Part shown: positions 11,107-21,182 of the stretch, in pieces | Layout of the letters: each line of letters starts with the position of its first letter | How positions within the stretch are numbered: the stretch's first letter is position 1 | Assembly: GCA_018971565.1 (NCBI GenBank) | Contig: JAGXAO010000006.1 | Location: forward strand, 1-41,279 | DNA from: Rhodospirillales bacterium | Lineage (GTDB): Bacteria > Pseudomonadota > Alphaproteobacteria > Acetobacterales > Acetobacteraceae | Reading direction: 5' to 3' | Length of the DNA: 41,279 nt | Notes under the pieces: generated by a model | Told to the model about the DNA's origin: nothing | Seen by the model: only the letters and a program-made list of their open reading frames with translations | The model's database searches: none | Made by a program: the position numbers and the translations under genes

Positions 11107-11733
11107 CTAGCCCAACGCGGCGATAATTTCAGGTAATTCGGCGGGGCTCTCGGCCCGGGCGTCGCCCACGCCCTCGCCATAGCCCCAGGCGCAAAAAACG
11201 GCCGGTAGCTTGAGGCTCGCAGCGGCTTTCATGTCGTTGGCGTGATCCCCGACCATGATCGCGTCGGTCACTTCCAGTTCAGAGAGCACGGCGGCCAGGT
11301 GGCGCGGGTCTGGCTTGCGGTAGGGGGTAGCGTCCCCGCCCACCACGGCACCGAAGAAACGGGTAAGCTTCAGCGCATCCAGCACCTCACGCGTGGCGTG
11401 CATGGGCTTGTTGGTGCAGATGCCAAGCCGGCGGCCCTGCGCGCGCAAAACTTCCAGGGTAGGCAGAATGCCATCATAAATCACCGTATCAACAACCGGA
11501 TTTTTTCCGTAAATATCCATGAAATGGTCTATGTGCCGAGGCTGCGCCACGCCACCGCGCGCGGCAAATGCACGTGCCAACAATATTTTGGCTCCATCGC
11601 CGATCATCATGTGAACTTCCGGCAAAGTAAGCGGGGTAAGGCCATCCGCCCCCAGAACGGCATTGAGCTTCGACGTGATGTCCGGCGCCGCGTCTATCAA
11701 CGTGCCATCCAGGTCGAAGATCACCGCGCGCAT
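11107..11733 (-). CDS. gph: HAD-family phosphoglycolate phosphatase-like hydrolase
   Basis: MRAVIFDLDGTLIDAAPDI...GICTNKP...YRKPDPRHL...MVGDHANDMKAA. ORF extends to 11778; start MRAVIFDLDG chosen. Confidence 0.88.
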   Translation of the reverse strand: MRAVIFDLDGTLIDAAPDITSKLNAVLGADGLTPLTLPEVHMMIGDGAKILLARAFAARGGVAQPRHIDHFMDIYGKNPVVDTVIYDGILPTLEVLRAQGRRLGICTNKPMHATREVLDALKLTRFFGAVVGGDATPYRKPDPRHLAAVLSELEVTDAIMVGDHANDMKAAASLKLPAVFCAWGYGEGVGDARAESPAELPEIIAALG

Positions 11734-11827
11734 GAAACACTCCGTCGTAATAATTGAATCTCCAGTCCTTTGACACATAGCCAGTGTGAGAGCTACCGCA
11801 GATGCGAGATCATGGAGAATAGGGCAG

Positions 11828-13645
11828 ATGTGCGGAATCGTAGGGGTTGTGGGCCATTCAGATGCGGCACCGCTGCTGCTGGGGGGGCTGCAACGCCTGG
11901 AATACCGGGGCTATGATTCCGCCGGCATCGCAACGCTGGTGAACGGGCATATCGACCGGCGCCGGGCCGAGGGCAAGTTGAAGAACCTGGCCGCCGTGCT
12001 GCAAGCGGAGCCACTTTCCGGCACCACGGGCATCGGCCATACGCGCTGGGCGACGCATGGCGCGCCGACGGTTGGCAACGCCCACCCGCATGCCACCACC
12101 CGGGTGGCCGTGGTGCATAATGGCATCATCGAGAACCATCAGGCACTGCGGGCCGAGCTGGAGGCCAAGGGGCAAAGCTTCTCCACCGAGACGGATACCG
12201 AGGTTGTGGCGCTGCTGGTAGATTATTTGCTGCAACAAGGGCTGGAACCGGTTGAAGCCGCGAGCCAGGCCTTCGCCCGGCTCGAAGGCGCCTATGCGCT
12301 GGCACTGGTTTTCGCCGGGCATCAGGCGCTGATGATCGGCGCGCAGCGCGGCGCGCCTTTGGCAGTGGGGTTCGGGGCGGAGGAGATGTACCTTGGCTCG
12401 GATGCTTTGGCCCTGGCCCCGCTCACCCGCGAGATCGCCTATCTGGAAGATGGCGACTGGGTTGTCGTAACCGACAAAAACGCGGTTTTTTACGATACCA
12501 CCGGTGCTGTGATCCTGCGCCAGAAAAAGCTGACTGCCTTAACTGGTGCCGCCATTGGCAAGGGCAATTTCCGGCATTTCATGGAGAAAGAGCTGCACGA
12601 GCACCCGGTGGTGATCGGCGATGTGCTGCACCGCATGATGGAAAACGAGGCGCCGCGTTTGCCTGCTTTGCCCTTCGACCTGGCTGGCATCAGCCGCATC
12701 ACCATGAGCGCTTGCGGCTCCGCCTTCTATGCCGGGCTTACCGCTAAATTCTGGCTGGAGAACCTGGCACGCGTGCCGGTGGAAGCCGATGTGGCAAGTG
12801 AGTTCCGTTACCGTGCTCCACCCATGGAAGCGGGTGGGCTGGGCCTGCTGGTGAGCCAGAGCGGTGAGACAGCGGACACGCTGGCGGCGTTGCGTTACAT
12901 GAAGGCGGAAGGGCAGCAAATACTCTCCGTGCTGAACGTGCCGGAAAGCACCATGGCGCGAGAAAGCCACGCCATTCTGGAAACCATCGCGGGGCCGGAG
13001 ATCGGCGTGGCGAGCACCAAGGCATTTACCGCGCAGCTCGCCACCCTTGCTGTGTTTACCCTGGCGCTGGCCCGGGCCAAGGGCACGAGAAGCGAAGCCG
13101 AGATTGCCAGGCTGGCCGCCAGCTTGCTGGAAGTGCCGGCCAAAGCGGCGGAAATTCTGGGAAATGATGCGCCCATCCGCAAGCTGGCGGCGCGCATCGC
13201 TGAGGCGCGGGACGTGCTGTATCTGGGGCGCGGGGGTTGTTTCCCCATTGCCCTGGAAGGCGCGCTGAAGCTGAAGGAAATCTCCTATATTCATGCCGAG
13301 GGTTATGCGGCGGGCGAGATGAAGCACGGGCCGATCGCGTTGATCGACAAGAGCGTGCCGGTCATCGCCATTTGCCCCTCAGGTCCGTTGTTCGAGAAAA
13401 CCGCCTCGAATTTGCAGGAAGCCGCGGCGCGCGGCGGGCAGATCGTGGTGTTCTCAGACGAGGAAGGCGCTTCCAAGCTGGCGCCGATCGCGGCGGAAAC
13501 CATTCTGCTGCCAGGCATCGACCCGTTCGCCGCGCCCATTCTGCACGCCATTCCGGTGCAGATGCTGGCCTACCATGTGGCGGTGATGAAGGGCACGGAT
13601 GTGGACCAGCCGCGCAACCTCGCGAAATCCGTGACTGTGGAATAG
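11828..13645 (+). CDS. glmS: Glutamine--fructose-6-phosphate aminotransferase (isomerizing)
   Basis: MCGIVGVVGH with N-terminal catalytic Cys, LEYRGYDSAGIA, GIGHTRWATHG, and C-terminal SIS domains (SQSGETADTLAALR; DQPRNLAKSVTVE end). Confidence 0.98.
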   Translation: MCGIVGVVGHSDAAPLLLGGLQRLEYRGYDSAGIATLVNGHIDRRRAEGKLKNLAAVLQAEPLSGTTGIGHTRWATHGAPTVGNAHPHATTRVAVVHNGIIENHQALRAELEAKGQSFSTETDTEVVALLVDYLLQQGLEPVEAASQAFARLEGAYALALVFAGHQALMIGAQRGAPLAVGFGAEEMYLGSDALALAPLTREIAYLEDGDWVVVTDKNAVFYDTTGAVILRQKKLTALTGAAIGKGNFRHFMEKELHEHPVVIGDVLHRMMENEAPRLPALPFDLAGISRITMSACGSAFYAGLTAKFWLENLARVPVEADVASEFRYRAPPMEAGGLGLLVSQSGETADTLAALRYMKAEGQQILSVLNVPESTMARESHAILETIAGPEIGVASTKAFTAQLATLAVFTLALARAKGTRSEAEIARLAASLLEVPAKAAEILGNDAPIRKLAARIAEARDVLYLGRGGCFPIALEGALKLKEISYIHAEGYAAGEMKHGPIALIDKSVPVIAICPSGPLFEKTASNLQEAAARGGQIVVFSDEEGASKLAPIAAETILLPGIDPFAAPILHAIPVQMLAYHVAVMKGTDVDQPRNLAKSVTVE

Positions 13646-13648
13646 GGC

Positions 13649-14353
13649 TTACACCACTCGGGTTCTGAGCGTGCCGACCCCGCTTATCTCGCCTTCCAGA
13701 ACCTGCCCTTTTGCAACGGCGTTCACGCCCTTGGGCGTGCCGGTGAAGATAAGGTCGCCCGGCGCCAGAGCGACGAAGCGGGAAAGTGTCGCGATGATAT
13801 CCGGCACCGGCCAGATCTGATCGGCCAGATCGCCCTCCTGCCGGAGTTCGCCGTTTACGCTGAGGGCAATGCGCCCGGAGGCGGGATGGCCGATGGCGCT
13901 GGCTGGCGCAATCATGCCAATCGGCGCGGAGGCATCAAACCCCTTGCTCAAATCCCATGGGCGGCGGAGCGCCTTGGCTTCGGCCTGCATGTCCCGCCGG
14001 GTCAGGTCGATGCCAACGGCATACCCAAAAACATGTGATAACGCCCCGCTGGGTTGGATAGACGCCCCACCCGAGCCGATCGCCACCACCAGCTCAATCT
14101 CGTGGTGCAGGCTCGTCGTTTCACTGGGATAGGGCGTATCCTGCCCTGGCAGCACCAGTGCGTCCGCCGGTTTGGTGAAAAAGAAAGGCGGCTCCCGGCT
14201 GGGATCACCACCCATCTCCCGCGTGTGGGCCTCATAGTTGCGGCCCACACAGAATACCCGGCGCACGGGAAACAGGCGGCCGTCTGTAACCGGCAGGGTC
14301 ACTGGCGGCGGCGGCTGGAACACAAACTCAGGCATGACCTCAAATTCCATCAA
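13649..14353 (-). CDS. Fumarylacetoacetate hydrolase (FAH) family protein
   Basis: [72 protein letters not shown]. Confidence 0.93.
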   Translation of the reverse strand: MMEFEVMPEFVFQPPPPVTLPVTDGRLFPVRRVFCVGRNYEAHTREMGGDPSREPPFFFTKPADALVLPGQDTPYPSETTSLHHEIELVVAIGSGGASIQPSGALSHVFGYAVGIDLTRRDMQAEAKALRRPWDLSKGFDASAPIGMIAPASAIGHPASGRIALSVNGELRQEGDLADQIWPVPDIIATLSRFVALAPGDLIFTGTPKGVNAVAKGQVLEGEISGVGTLRTRVV

Positions 14354-14501
14354 AATCCCGCACGCGGGTCTGGTCCATGGTGGCTATGCACACGCTGCAA
14401 CGCCATCCACCGCATCATAAAATTTGGCAAGAATGTGTTTTTCGATTTGATAAATGGTGCCCCTTCCCACTATGCTTTTGCGTCCGAGACAGGGGTGAAC
14501 G

Positions 14502-14723
14502 ATGCGCCAAAGCAAAGCCCTCACAGATCAATCCACGATTGTCGCGCTGAGAAACAAACTTTCAGATGTCCGCACGGGCAGCCATGTGGAAGAGAGGTTT
14601 TTTGTTGAGGATGGGTGGGTGTTTCGGGAGCATCATGGCAAATATGTCGAGTGCATCTGCCGGAGCGACGAGATTTCTTCCCTTACGGAAACGCCCAGCC
14701 AAACGCTCCTGGGCACGGTTTAG
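14502..14723 (+). CDS. Small hypothetical protein (73 aa)
   Basis: ORF in an otherwise empty intergenic segment, with no longer competing ORF; no family recognised. Confidence 0.4.
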   Translation: MRQSKALTDQSTIVALRNKLSDVRTGSHVEERFFVEDGWVFREHHGKYVECICRSDEISSLTETPSQTLLGTV

Positions 14724-14753
14724 ACCCATCCTCTGAACCCAGCCCGCGCAATG

Positions 14754-15059
14754 CTATTGGCCCGTCGCCGATTTGGTGGTGCCACCCGCGCCCGCAATGG
14801 GCACAGGCGAGCCGATGGTTGCGGTTGGGTGCAGCGCAGCTTGCGGCAAGGTCGGGTCGTTCGGCAAAGCCGGGCTGGTGCCAGGGCGCTGCTTGGCTGA
14901 TTTTTTTACCGGCGCCGTGGCGGGCGGTTTCGCGATACCCGGCTGCACGACCGACCCATTGGGATTGGCCGGAACCTGCACTGAACCAGACGCGGTCTGC
15001 GCGAGAGCCGCCCCGCTGAATATACACGCCAAAACAACTCCCAACGGCACCCTGATCAT
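14754..15059 (-). CDS. Secreted small Pro/Ala-rich hypothetical protein
   Basis: Start MIRVPLGVVLACIFSGAALAQTASG looks like a Sec signal peptide. ORF extends to 15104. Confidence 0.6.
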   Translation of the reverse strand: MIRVPLGVVLACIFSGAALAQTASGSVQVPANPNGSVVQPGIAKPPATAPVKKSAKQRPGTSPALPNDPTLPQAALHPTATIGSPVPIAGAGGTTKSATGQ

Positions 15060-15202
15060 ATCCCGCTCCTTAAGAACTTCTTCCTCATATATAGTTACAA
15101 CCACTTCGCTTCGATATCCCGCAAAGCGTTACGAACGCGGGCCAGACCGGCGCGAAAAGCGGAGCATCTTGCACTTCGCGGCAGGCCGCCTAGTTTGCCC
15201 TT

Positions 15203-16012
15203 ATGGACAATCCCGCCTTCCCCGTGATGCAAACCTGGCCCGCCGCCCGCATGGAAGGAACGGCGCCTTTCCTGGCCCAGCAAACCGCGCTGGCTGAGGA
15301 AACGCCTGTCAGCCTCAGCTACAACACCATGCAATATGCGGTGATGATGGCAACTCCGCGTGACATTGAAGATTTTTGCGCCGGCTTCTCGGTTACGGAA
15401 GGCATCGTTGAAAAGGTAGACGAGATCAAATCCATCGCGGTGAAAGATGGTCCTGGCTTCATCGAGGCTGAAATGCGCATCCCCGCTGAGCCGTTCCACC
15501 GGCTGATGCAGGCTTCCCGCCGGATGGTGGTGGGGCGCACGGGGTGCGGCGTTTGCGGCACCGAGGATGCCGAGCAGGTGCTGCGCCCCCTGCCCGCCCT
15601 GCCGCCTGGCCCGCCCACCTCCCTTGCTTCGGTAAGGCGTGCGCTGGAAAACCTGGCGGAGCACCAGGCGCTGAATAAGGATGTACGCATGGTGCATGGC
15701 GCCGCCTGGTGCGGGCCCGAGGGTGAAATACGCCTCATCCGCGAGGATGTGGGCCGCCATAACGCGCTGGATAAGTTGATCGGCGCTGGGTTTCGTGCTG
15801 GCCAGACCTTTTCGGACGGCTTCTGCCTGCTCACCTCGCGTTGTTCTTACGAGATGGTGCAGAAATCCATCATCGCGGGGTTTCGAACGGTTGTGGCGAT
15901 CTCCGCCCCCACTGGGCTTGCCCTGCGAGTGGCCGAAAAGGCCGGGTTGACAGTTATCGCCATCGCCCGGCCAGATGCACAACTGCTGTTCACCGGCAAT
16001 GTGGTGGAATAG
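15203..16012 (+). CDS. fdhD: Formate dehydrogenase sulfurtransferase FdhD
   Basis: GRTGCGVCGTEDAEQVL motif, HGAAWCGPEGEIRLIREDVGRHNALDKLIG, TSRCSYEMVQKS. Confidence 0.95.
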   Translation: MDNPAFPVMQTWPAARMEGTAPFLAQQTALAEETPVSLSYNTMQYAVMMATPRDIEDFCAGFSVTEGIVEKVDEIKSIAVKDGPGFIEAEMRIPAEPFHRLMQASRRMVVGRTGCGVCGTEDAEQVLRPLPALPPGPPTSLASVRRALENLAEHQALNKDVRMVHGAAWCGPEGEIRLIREDVGRHNALDKLIGAGFRAGQTFSDGFCLLTSRCSYEMVQKSIIAGFRTVVAISAPTGLALRVAEKAGLTVIAIARPDAQLLFTGNVVE

Positions 16013-16015
16013 CGT

Positions 16016-18277
16016 TTACGCCACCACCCGCACGGGGATGGATTTTGCCGCCGGCGTGGCGGAGATTTCGTCCTTATGGTCCAACGGCAACAGGGCGTTA
16101 AGCTCAGGAAAATACCCGGCCACGCAGCCGCGCGGCATCTCAAAGGGATAGACGGTCAGCCCCTCCACACGGCGGAAGACATCATCATTCGCAATTGTCT
16201 CCAGCGCCACGAGCGCCTGTGCCGCGATGTTGCGTTCGTGCATGTCCGCCTCGTTCATGAACAGCACCATCCGTCCATCATATACGCCACGATAACGGTC
16301 TGAGTATGAGTATATCGTGGTATTATATTGGTCGTGCGAGCGTACGGTGGAAAGGCGAAGCATTTCACGATCGCTAATGGCATCGTTCTCGTGCACGCCT
16401 TCAAAAACAAGAAAATTCGCGCGGCCGCTATCGGTCGTCCATTTGCGCTCGCGCGGCGGGGTGCTGAGGTGAAAACCGCCCGGCTGCTGGATGCGCGCAT
16501 TGAAATCATGAAACTGCGCCTGATAGACATCGGCAATTCGATCCCGGATGAGGTTGTAGTCCGCAATATAACTTTCCCACGGCACCACGCTGCCAGGAAG
16601 CGTGGCCATGGCCATACGGCATATAATCTCGACCTCCGACCGCACATCCGGGCTTGGCGGATCCATAACCCCTCTTGATGCCGTGACGTTGGACATCGAA
16701 TCCTCGATGGTGACAAATTGCGGGCCCGTCGCCTGCATGTCGATCTCCGACCGGGCGATGACGGGAAGAATGAGCGCCTGCCTGCCATGCACCACGTGGC
16801 CGCGATTGAGCTTGGTGGCGATGCCCACGGTGAGGTTCAGGCGGCTCATCGCCTCGTAGCCCAGAGGCGTATCCGGAATGGCATGGATGAAATTGCCACC
16901 CATGCTCACGAACACTTTGGCCGTGCCGTCGATCATCGCCTTCACGCTCTGCACCACATGGTGGCCGTGCGCGCGCGGCGGATTGAAGCCAAACACCTCC
17001 TGCAGCCGGTCCAGAAACGCGTCCGTCGGCAGTTCGTCTATGCCCATCGTGCGGTCGCCCTGCACGTTGGAATGGCCGCGCACCGGGCAGATGCCCGCCC
17101 CTGGCTTGCCAAAATTTCCCCGAAGCAGAAGCAGATTAGCAATTTGCTGAATAACGCGCGCGCCCTGCTGCTGCTGCGTAACGCCCATACCATAGCAGAT
17201 GATGGTGGCGTTGGAGGCAATATAAATATTCGCGCAACGACGGATCTGCTCTTCGGAAATTCCGGAAACCTCCAGAATATCCTCCCATTGCGTGGCCTCA
17301 ATATCTGCCTTCAATGCCGCGAAGCCATTTGTGTGGTGTTGGATGAAGTTCTCATCCAGCACATTCTCTCCGGCGTCCTGGCGCGCGAACATCACCTTCA
17401 TCATGCCCTTCAGGAAGGCCACATCACCGCCGATTTTGATATGCACGAACTCGCTCGAAATAGGTGTCGAGCTGAAGGTTGCCATTTCCACCACGTCCTG
17501 TGGCTCAGTGAAACGGATGAGCGCGCGCTCGGGCATTGGGTTTACCGCCACAATCGGGGCCTTGCGTTTGCGGGCATGCACCAGCTGCGTCATCATGCGC
17601 GGGCTGTTGGTGCCGGGGTTCTGGCCGATGATGAAGATGGCCTCGGCCTTCTCAAAATCCCCCAACACCACCGTGCCCTTGCCGATGCCGATAGACATGG
17701 GCAGCCCGCGGCTGGTGGATTCGTGGCACATGTTCGAGCAATCGGGGAAGTTGTTCGTGCCGAACTCCCGCGCGAATACCGAGTAAAGAAAAGCTGCCTC
17801 GTTGGAGGTGCGGCCGGAGGTATAAAATTCCGCCTCGTTCGGGCTTGCCAGAGCGCTCAGCTCGGCGCCGATCAGCTGGAAGGCATCCTGCCAGGAAACC
17901 GGCACGTAATGATCGGTGCTGGAATCGTAGCGCATTGGCTCGGTCAGGCGCCCTTGCTCTTCAAGCCAGTAATCGCTTTGGGCCATCAACTCCGCCACGC
18001 TGTAACGGGCAAAAAACTCCCTTGTTACCCGCTTACGCGTTGCCTCCACGGCCAGTGCCTTGGCGCCGTTTTCACAAAATTCCAGCTTCTTTTCGTGTTC
18101 AGAGTTAGGCCAGGCGCAGCTCGGGCATTTAAAACCATCCGCATGGTTCATTTTCAACAGCGCCTGGCTGCCTTTCACCACCACGCTTTGCTCCCGCATG
18201 GCCTTAGCCGTAGCCTTTGCCGCACCCCAGCCGCCCGCGGGTGCATTATACGCCTCAAAATGGGGTTTTTCAGACAT
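16016..18277 (-). CDS. FdhF/YdeP-family molybdopterin-dependent oxidoreductase
   Basis: GFKCPSCAWPNSEHEKKLEFCENGAKALAVEATRKRV, SGRTSNEAAFLYSVFARE, NMCHESTSRGLP, IGQNPGTNSPRMM. ORF extends to 18367; start MSEKPHFEAYN chosen. Confidence 0.93.
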   Translation of the reverse strand: MSEKPHFEAYNAPAGGWGAAKATAKAMREQSVVVKGSQALLKMNHADGFKCPSCAWPNSEHEKKLEFCENGAKALAVEATRKRVTREFFARYSVAELMAQSDYWLEEQGRLTEPMRYDSSTDHYVPVSWQDAFQLIGAELSALASPNEAEFYTSGRTSNEAAFLYSVFAREFGTNNFPDCSNMCHESTSRGLPMSIGIGKGTVVLGDFEKAEAIFIIGQNPGTNSPRMMTQLVHARKRKAPIVAVNPMPERALIRFTEPQDVVEMATFSSTPISSEFVHIKIGGDVAFLKGMMKVMFARQDAGENVLDENFIQHHTNGFAALKADIEATQWEDILEVSGISEEQIRRCANIYIASNATIICYGMGVTQQQQGARVIQQIANLLLLRGNFGKPGAGICPVRGHSNVQGDRTMGIDELPTDAFLDRLQEVFGFNPPRAHGHHVVQSVKAMIDGTAKVFVSMGGNFIHAIPDTPLGYEAMSRLNLTVGIATKLNRGHVVHGRQALILPVIARSEIDMQATGPQFVTIEDSMSNVTASRGVMDPPSPDVRSEVEIICRMAMATLPGSVVPWESYIADYNLIRDRIADVYQAQFHDFNARIQQPGGFHLSTPPRERKWTTDSGRANFLVFEGVHENDAISDREMLRLSTVRSHDQYNTTIYSYSDRYRGVYDGRMVLFMNEADMHERNIAAQALVALETIANDDVFRRVEGLTVYPFEMPRGCVAGYFPELNALLPLDHKDEISATPAAKSIPVRVVA

Positions 18278-18471
18278 TTGCCACACACTCCTAATCCGAA
18301 TCGCGTGAGCTTCAGCTTTGCCGACGGCACAAATGGCTGCACACGATACAATGGACTTAGGTGACAATGCCGGAAAGCCTAGAGCGTAAGCCGCACAGGA
18401 ACATTAATTCCTGCCCAGGACAAATTAGCCTGGGCCGACGCCGGCCTTGAGAGGCACGGGAAAGAGCCAAT

Positions 18472-18558
18472 TGGTGCGGGTGGTCGGAATCGAACCGACA
18501 CTCTATTACTAGAACCGGATTTTGAGTCCGGCGCGTCTACCAGTTCCACCACACCCGC
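18472..18558 (-). tRNA. tRNA-Leu (CAA), with encoded CCA
   Basis: Minus strand GCGGGTGTGGTGGAACTGGTAGACGCGCCGGACTCAAAATCCGGTTCTAG...GGTTCGATTCCGACCACCCGCACCA; anticodon loop CTCAAAA; long variable arm. Confidence 0.97.
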
Positions 18559-18681
18559 TCAGTGGAAGACTGTGTAAGTGAGACGCCTCATGAAATCAAC
18601 TCCACCCGTACGGCACCACACACGGCCGCGGGAGCCCCACTTGCAAGGCTTTTCCGGTTTGGTTATAGAGCCCCGCACCGG

Positions 18682-18757
18682 TCCCGAATAGCTCAGCTGG
18701 TAGAGCAAGCGACTGTTAATCGCTCGGTCGTAGGTTCGAGTCCTACTTCGGGAGCCA
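18682..18757 (+). tRNA. tRNA-Asn (GTT), with encoded CCA
   Basis: TCCCGAATAGCTCAGCTGGTAGAGCAAGCGACTGTTAATCGCTCGGTCGTAGGTTCGAGTCCTACTTCGGGAGCCA; anticodon loop CTGTTAA. Confidence 0.97.
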
Positions 18758-19629
18758 GCCTTCCCCCCTTCTAAAGCACCGGTTTAGTCAAATCTTTCCG
18801 GTCAGCTTTCCATCGGCGATGCCACTTCGCGCCAAGCGCAAATTGCGCATTTTCAGGTTCGACATTTCCGGCGCTTTGCCAATGCCGGCAGCATTCCCAA
18901 ATCTGCCCGGCCAGGAGGCCCCCTTATGATTAGCTTTCAAAGCCTTTGCGCGGCTATAATCTGCCGTTGCAATTTTTATTATGTTAGAACTCGCTCGACG
19001 ACTTAAATATCAACGGCATCGAAAAATTTGACAGCAGAACGAACCGCAAAAGTAATTTCACTGTAATATTTTCGCAAAGTTTATATAAGCTATATTTAGC
19101 TCAAGGCACACCGAGCTCTATGTCAAAATAAACGGTTTAGCCGACAAGAAAAGCATAATTTGTGAGGGAAAATGAAACACAAGGCAACCACATAAATTAA
19201 GTAAATCGATTTTGATTCCGCTGCATTATCTGCTTAGAAGCAAATAAAACCATGTAAGCTGGTACTGTAAAATTGTGAGTCAATCGCAGGTACGTTTCTG
19301 AAATAACCAAAGAAATTAAGAATCCGTACCACATTTCGATTAAAATTTCTGTCCAACAATAATCGTGGCAAGCATTGCCCGTGCGTTGAATGCGCGCGCG
19401 GTAAAGCGCCGAACAACACATAGCACAATGACTCCTTAATCAGGTGTCATAATTAATAATAGCATCCGCTTTTAGATAAAAATCAAACCCAACTAAAACA
19501 GCAATTTTTTGCCCAATATACAAAATTCGGCATCAGCATAACAGGCAATACAAAACGGCTTTGGTTTTGCAATCGGAGTCAAACGGTATCATTCAGTGTT
19601 ATTTATTCTATCAATATTAAACCCAGTCT

Positions 19630-20709
19630 ATGGAAAGAGAAGTTATTGAAATGACCAAACAAGAAAGTGCCAACATGACCAAAAAAGATAAAATTAAAAT
19701 GAAACTGAGCCTGCCCATTGGCCTTGCGTTGCTATCGCTTTCCGGATCATTGCCAGCAGCGGCAGATTCTGCTGGCATGCCTCCCGTCTTGATCAAACAA
19801 ATTGTTATACCCAACGTAAAACCTGGCGATTTTGATCAAATGGCATACGATCTGAAACGCAACAGACTTTACGTTTCGGTCGAAGCATCAAATTTTATCG
19901 CGATTTTTTCACTCAAAAGTGGAAAATATTTAAAGGAAATCAACGGCATAAAACTTCCACATCGTTTGGCAGTGGAAGAAGATTCTGGCAATCTCATCGC
20001 GGTTAGCGGTGGGAATGATCAAGTAAATTTATATAATCCGGAAGGAAAACTACTAACCAGTGTACCAACCGGAGTTTTCCCCGACGGAGGCATCCTCGAA
20101 AAGAATAAAAATGTGTTCTGGGTTGGCAGCCGCCTTGGCGCGGTAACGGAACCAAAATCGCAATTGCAAGAGATTGATCTCGGCACAATGCACGTCATTT
20201 CAACAATCAATCTTCCGGCTTCGACACTAAAAGACGAGATTATCGACAAAGCACGCGATGTTCTCTTTGTCAGCATGAGGGACAAAAACCAGGTTGCCGT
20301 TATCGACCTAAAGACAAATACTATTTCCGCGATATGGTCTCCGCCTGGCTTAACGAAGCCCGTACCGCTGGCGCTTGATCAGGCAGAACATTTGCTTTTC
20401 GTAGGTGGAAGAGTGCCGGGAAAATTATTCGTTCTTGACTCAGACACCGGGCAAGTTTTGCAAAAGCTCGACTCCGGAAATATTTCGGATAGCATGTGGT
20501 TCGACAAAGCAAATCAACAAATTTATGTTAGTACTCACACAGGGCTAAATGTCTACCGCGTTGATGGCCGTAAGGTTGTACCGGTGGTAACACTCGACAA
20601 TAAAGAAGGAAAATCCTCACTCCTTGTGGATGAATTGCAACAACTCTATGTCGCGGCGCCGGTTGTTAATGGCGGAGAAGCCAAGTTAATGATCTATAAG
20701 GTTAATTAA
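19630..20709 (+). CDS. Secreted YncE/YVTN-type beta-propeller protein
   Basis: 359 aa; signal peptide (MKLSLPIGLALLSLSGSLPAAADSA) followed by propeller-like repeats (AYDLKRNRLYVSVEASNFIAIFSLKSGKYL; LDQAEHLLFVGGRVPGKLFVLDSDTGQVL; FDKANQQIYVSTHTGLNVYRVDGRKV). AT-rich codon usage. Confidence 0.8.
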   Translation: MEREVIEMTKQESANMTKKDKIKMKLSLPIGLALLSLSGSLPAAADSAGMPPVLIKQIVIPNVKPGDFDQMAYDLKRNRLYVSVEASNFIAIFSLKSGKYLKEINGIKLPHRLAVEEDSGNLIAVSGGNDQVNLYNPEGKLLTSVPTGVFPDGGILEKNKNVFWVGSRLGAVTEPKSQLQEIDLGTMHVISTINLPASTLKDEIIDKARDVLFVSMRDKNQVAVIDLKTNTISAIWSPPGLTKPVPLALDQAEHLLFVGGRVPGKLFVLDSDTGQVLQKLDSGNISDSMWFDKANQQIYVSTHTGLNVYRVDGRKVVPVVTLDNKEGKSSLLVDELQQLYVAAPVVNGGEAKLMIYKVN

Positions 20710-20715
20710 AACCTT

Positions 20716-20734
20716 AAAAGGCGTCTCCTTTTTT
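20716..20734 (+). terminator. Weak terminator-like hairpin downstream of the beta-propeller gene
   Basis: AAAAGG-cgtct-CCTTTT followed by TT; 6-bp AT-rich stem. Confidence 0.3.
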
Positions 20735-21109
20735 GATGTCAACAAAAAATCTTACATCAGGCCTGGGGGCGCCAGAAACGCTCAATAAGAAAATTTTCTG
20801 CTTTTACAGCCGGACAGAGCATTTCACAACTTTATAATAAAACTAACAAACATACAAAAAAACAAGGAGGACCCGAAATGAAGCAAAATTTCAAGAAAGC
20901 TTTGCTTTCTTCTCTGCCAGTTGGTTACCTTGGTATTCTTGGAGCAGCCATTCCATTATGTGGCATACAAACCACTGCGGCATATGCGGATGGAGCCAAT
21001 TCAACCGCAACAATCGACAATGCTCAGATACAGCAAGAACTGGCGACGCTTCGTGAGCAAATCGCACAGTTAAGCGCGAAGACCAGCGCACAGCAATCTG
21101 ACATAAGCA

Positions 21110-21117
21110 AAAATTTA
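21110..21117. repeat. Left target-site duplication AAAATTTA
   Basis: Identical to 23684-23691; 8 bp as expected for IS1595. Confidence 0.93.
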
Positions 21118-21152
21118 GGTAATTATCCCCTTGACGCAGGTACGGTGATTTG
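21118..21152 (+). repeat. Left terminal inverted repeat (35 bp)
   Basis: GGTAATTATCCCCTTGACGCAGGTACGGTGATTTG, perfect reverse complement of 23649-23683. Confidence 0.95.
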
Positions 21153-21182
21153 ATACGTATGGGAACAGAAAGGAATTCTCCC

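Noticed and set aside
16718-18364. 548-aa plus-strand ORF opposite the YdeP-like gene
   Set aside because: Antisense shadow ORF in GC-rich coding sequence; His/Arg-rich and no recognisable domain, while the minus strand encodes a clear molybdoenzyme.
18562-18774. 70-aa ORF ending RIAQLVEQATVNRSVVGSSPTSGA
   Set aside because: It is a translation of the tRNA-Asn gene, a common spurious protein.
20734-20759. Inverted repeat TGATGT-N14-ACATCA upstream of the porin as an operator
   Set aside because: Short arms and long AT-rich spacer in AT-rich DNA; no associated regulator, so chance is likely.
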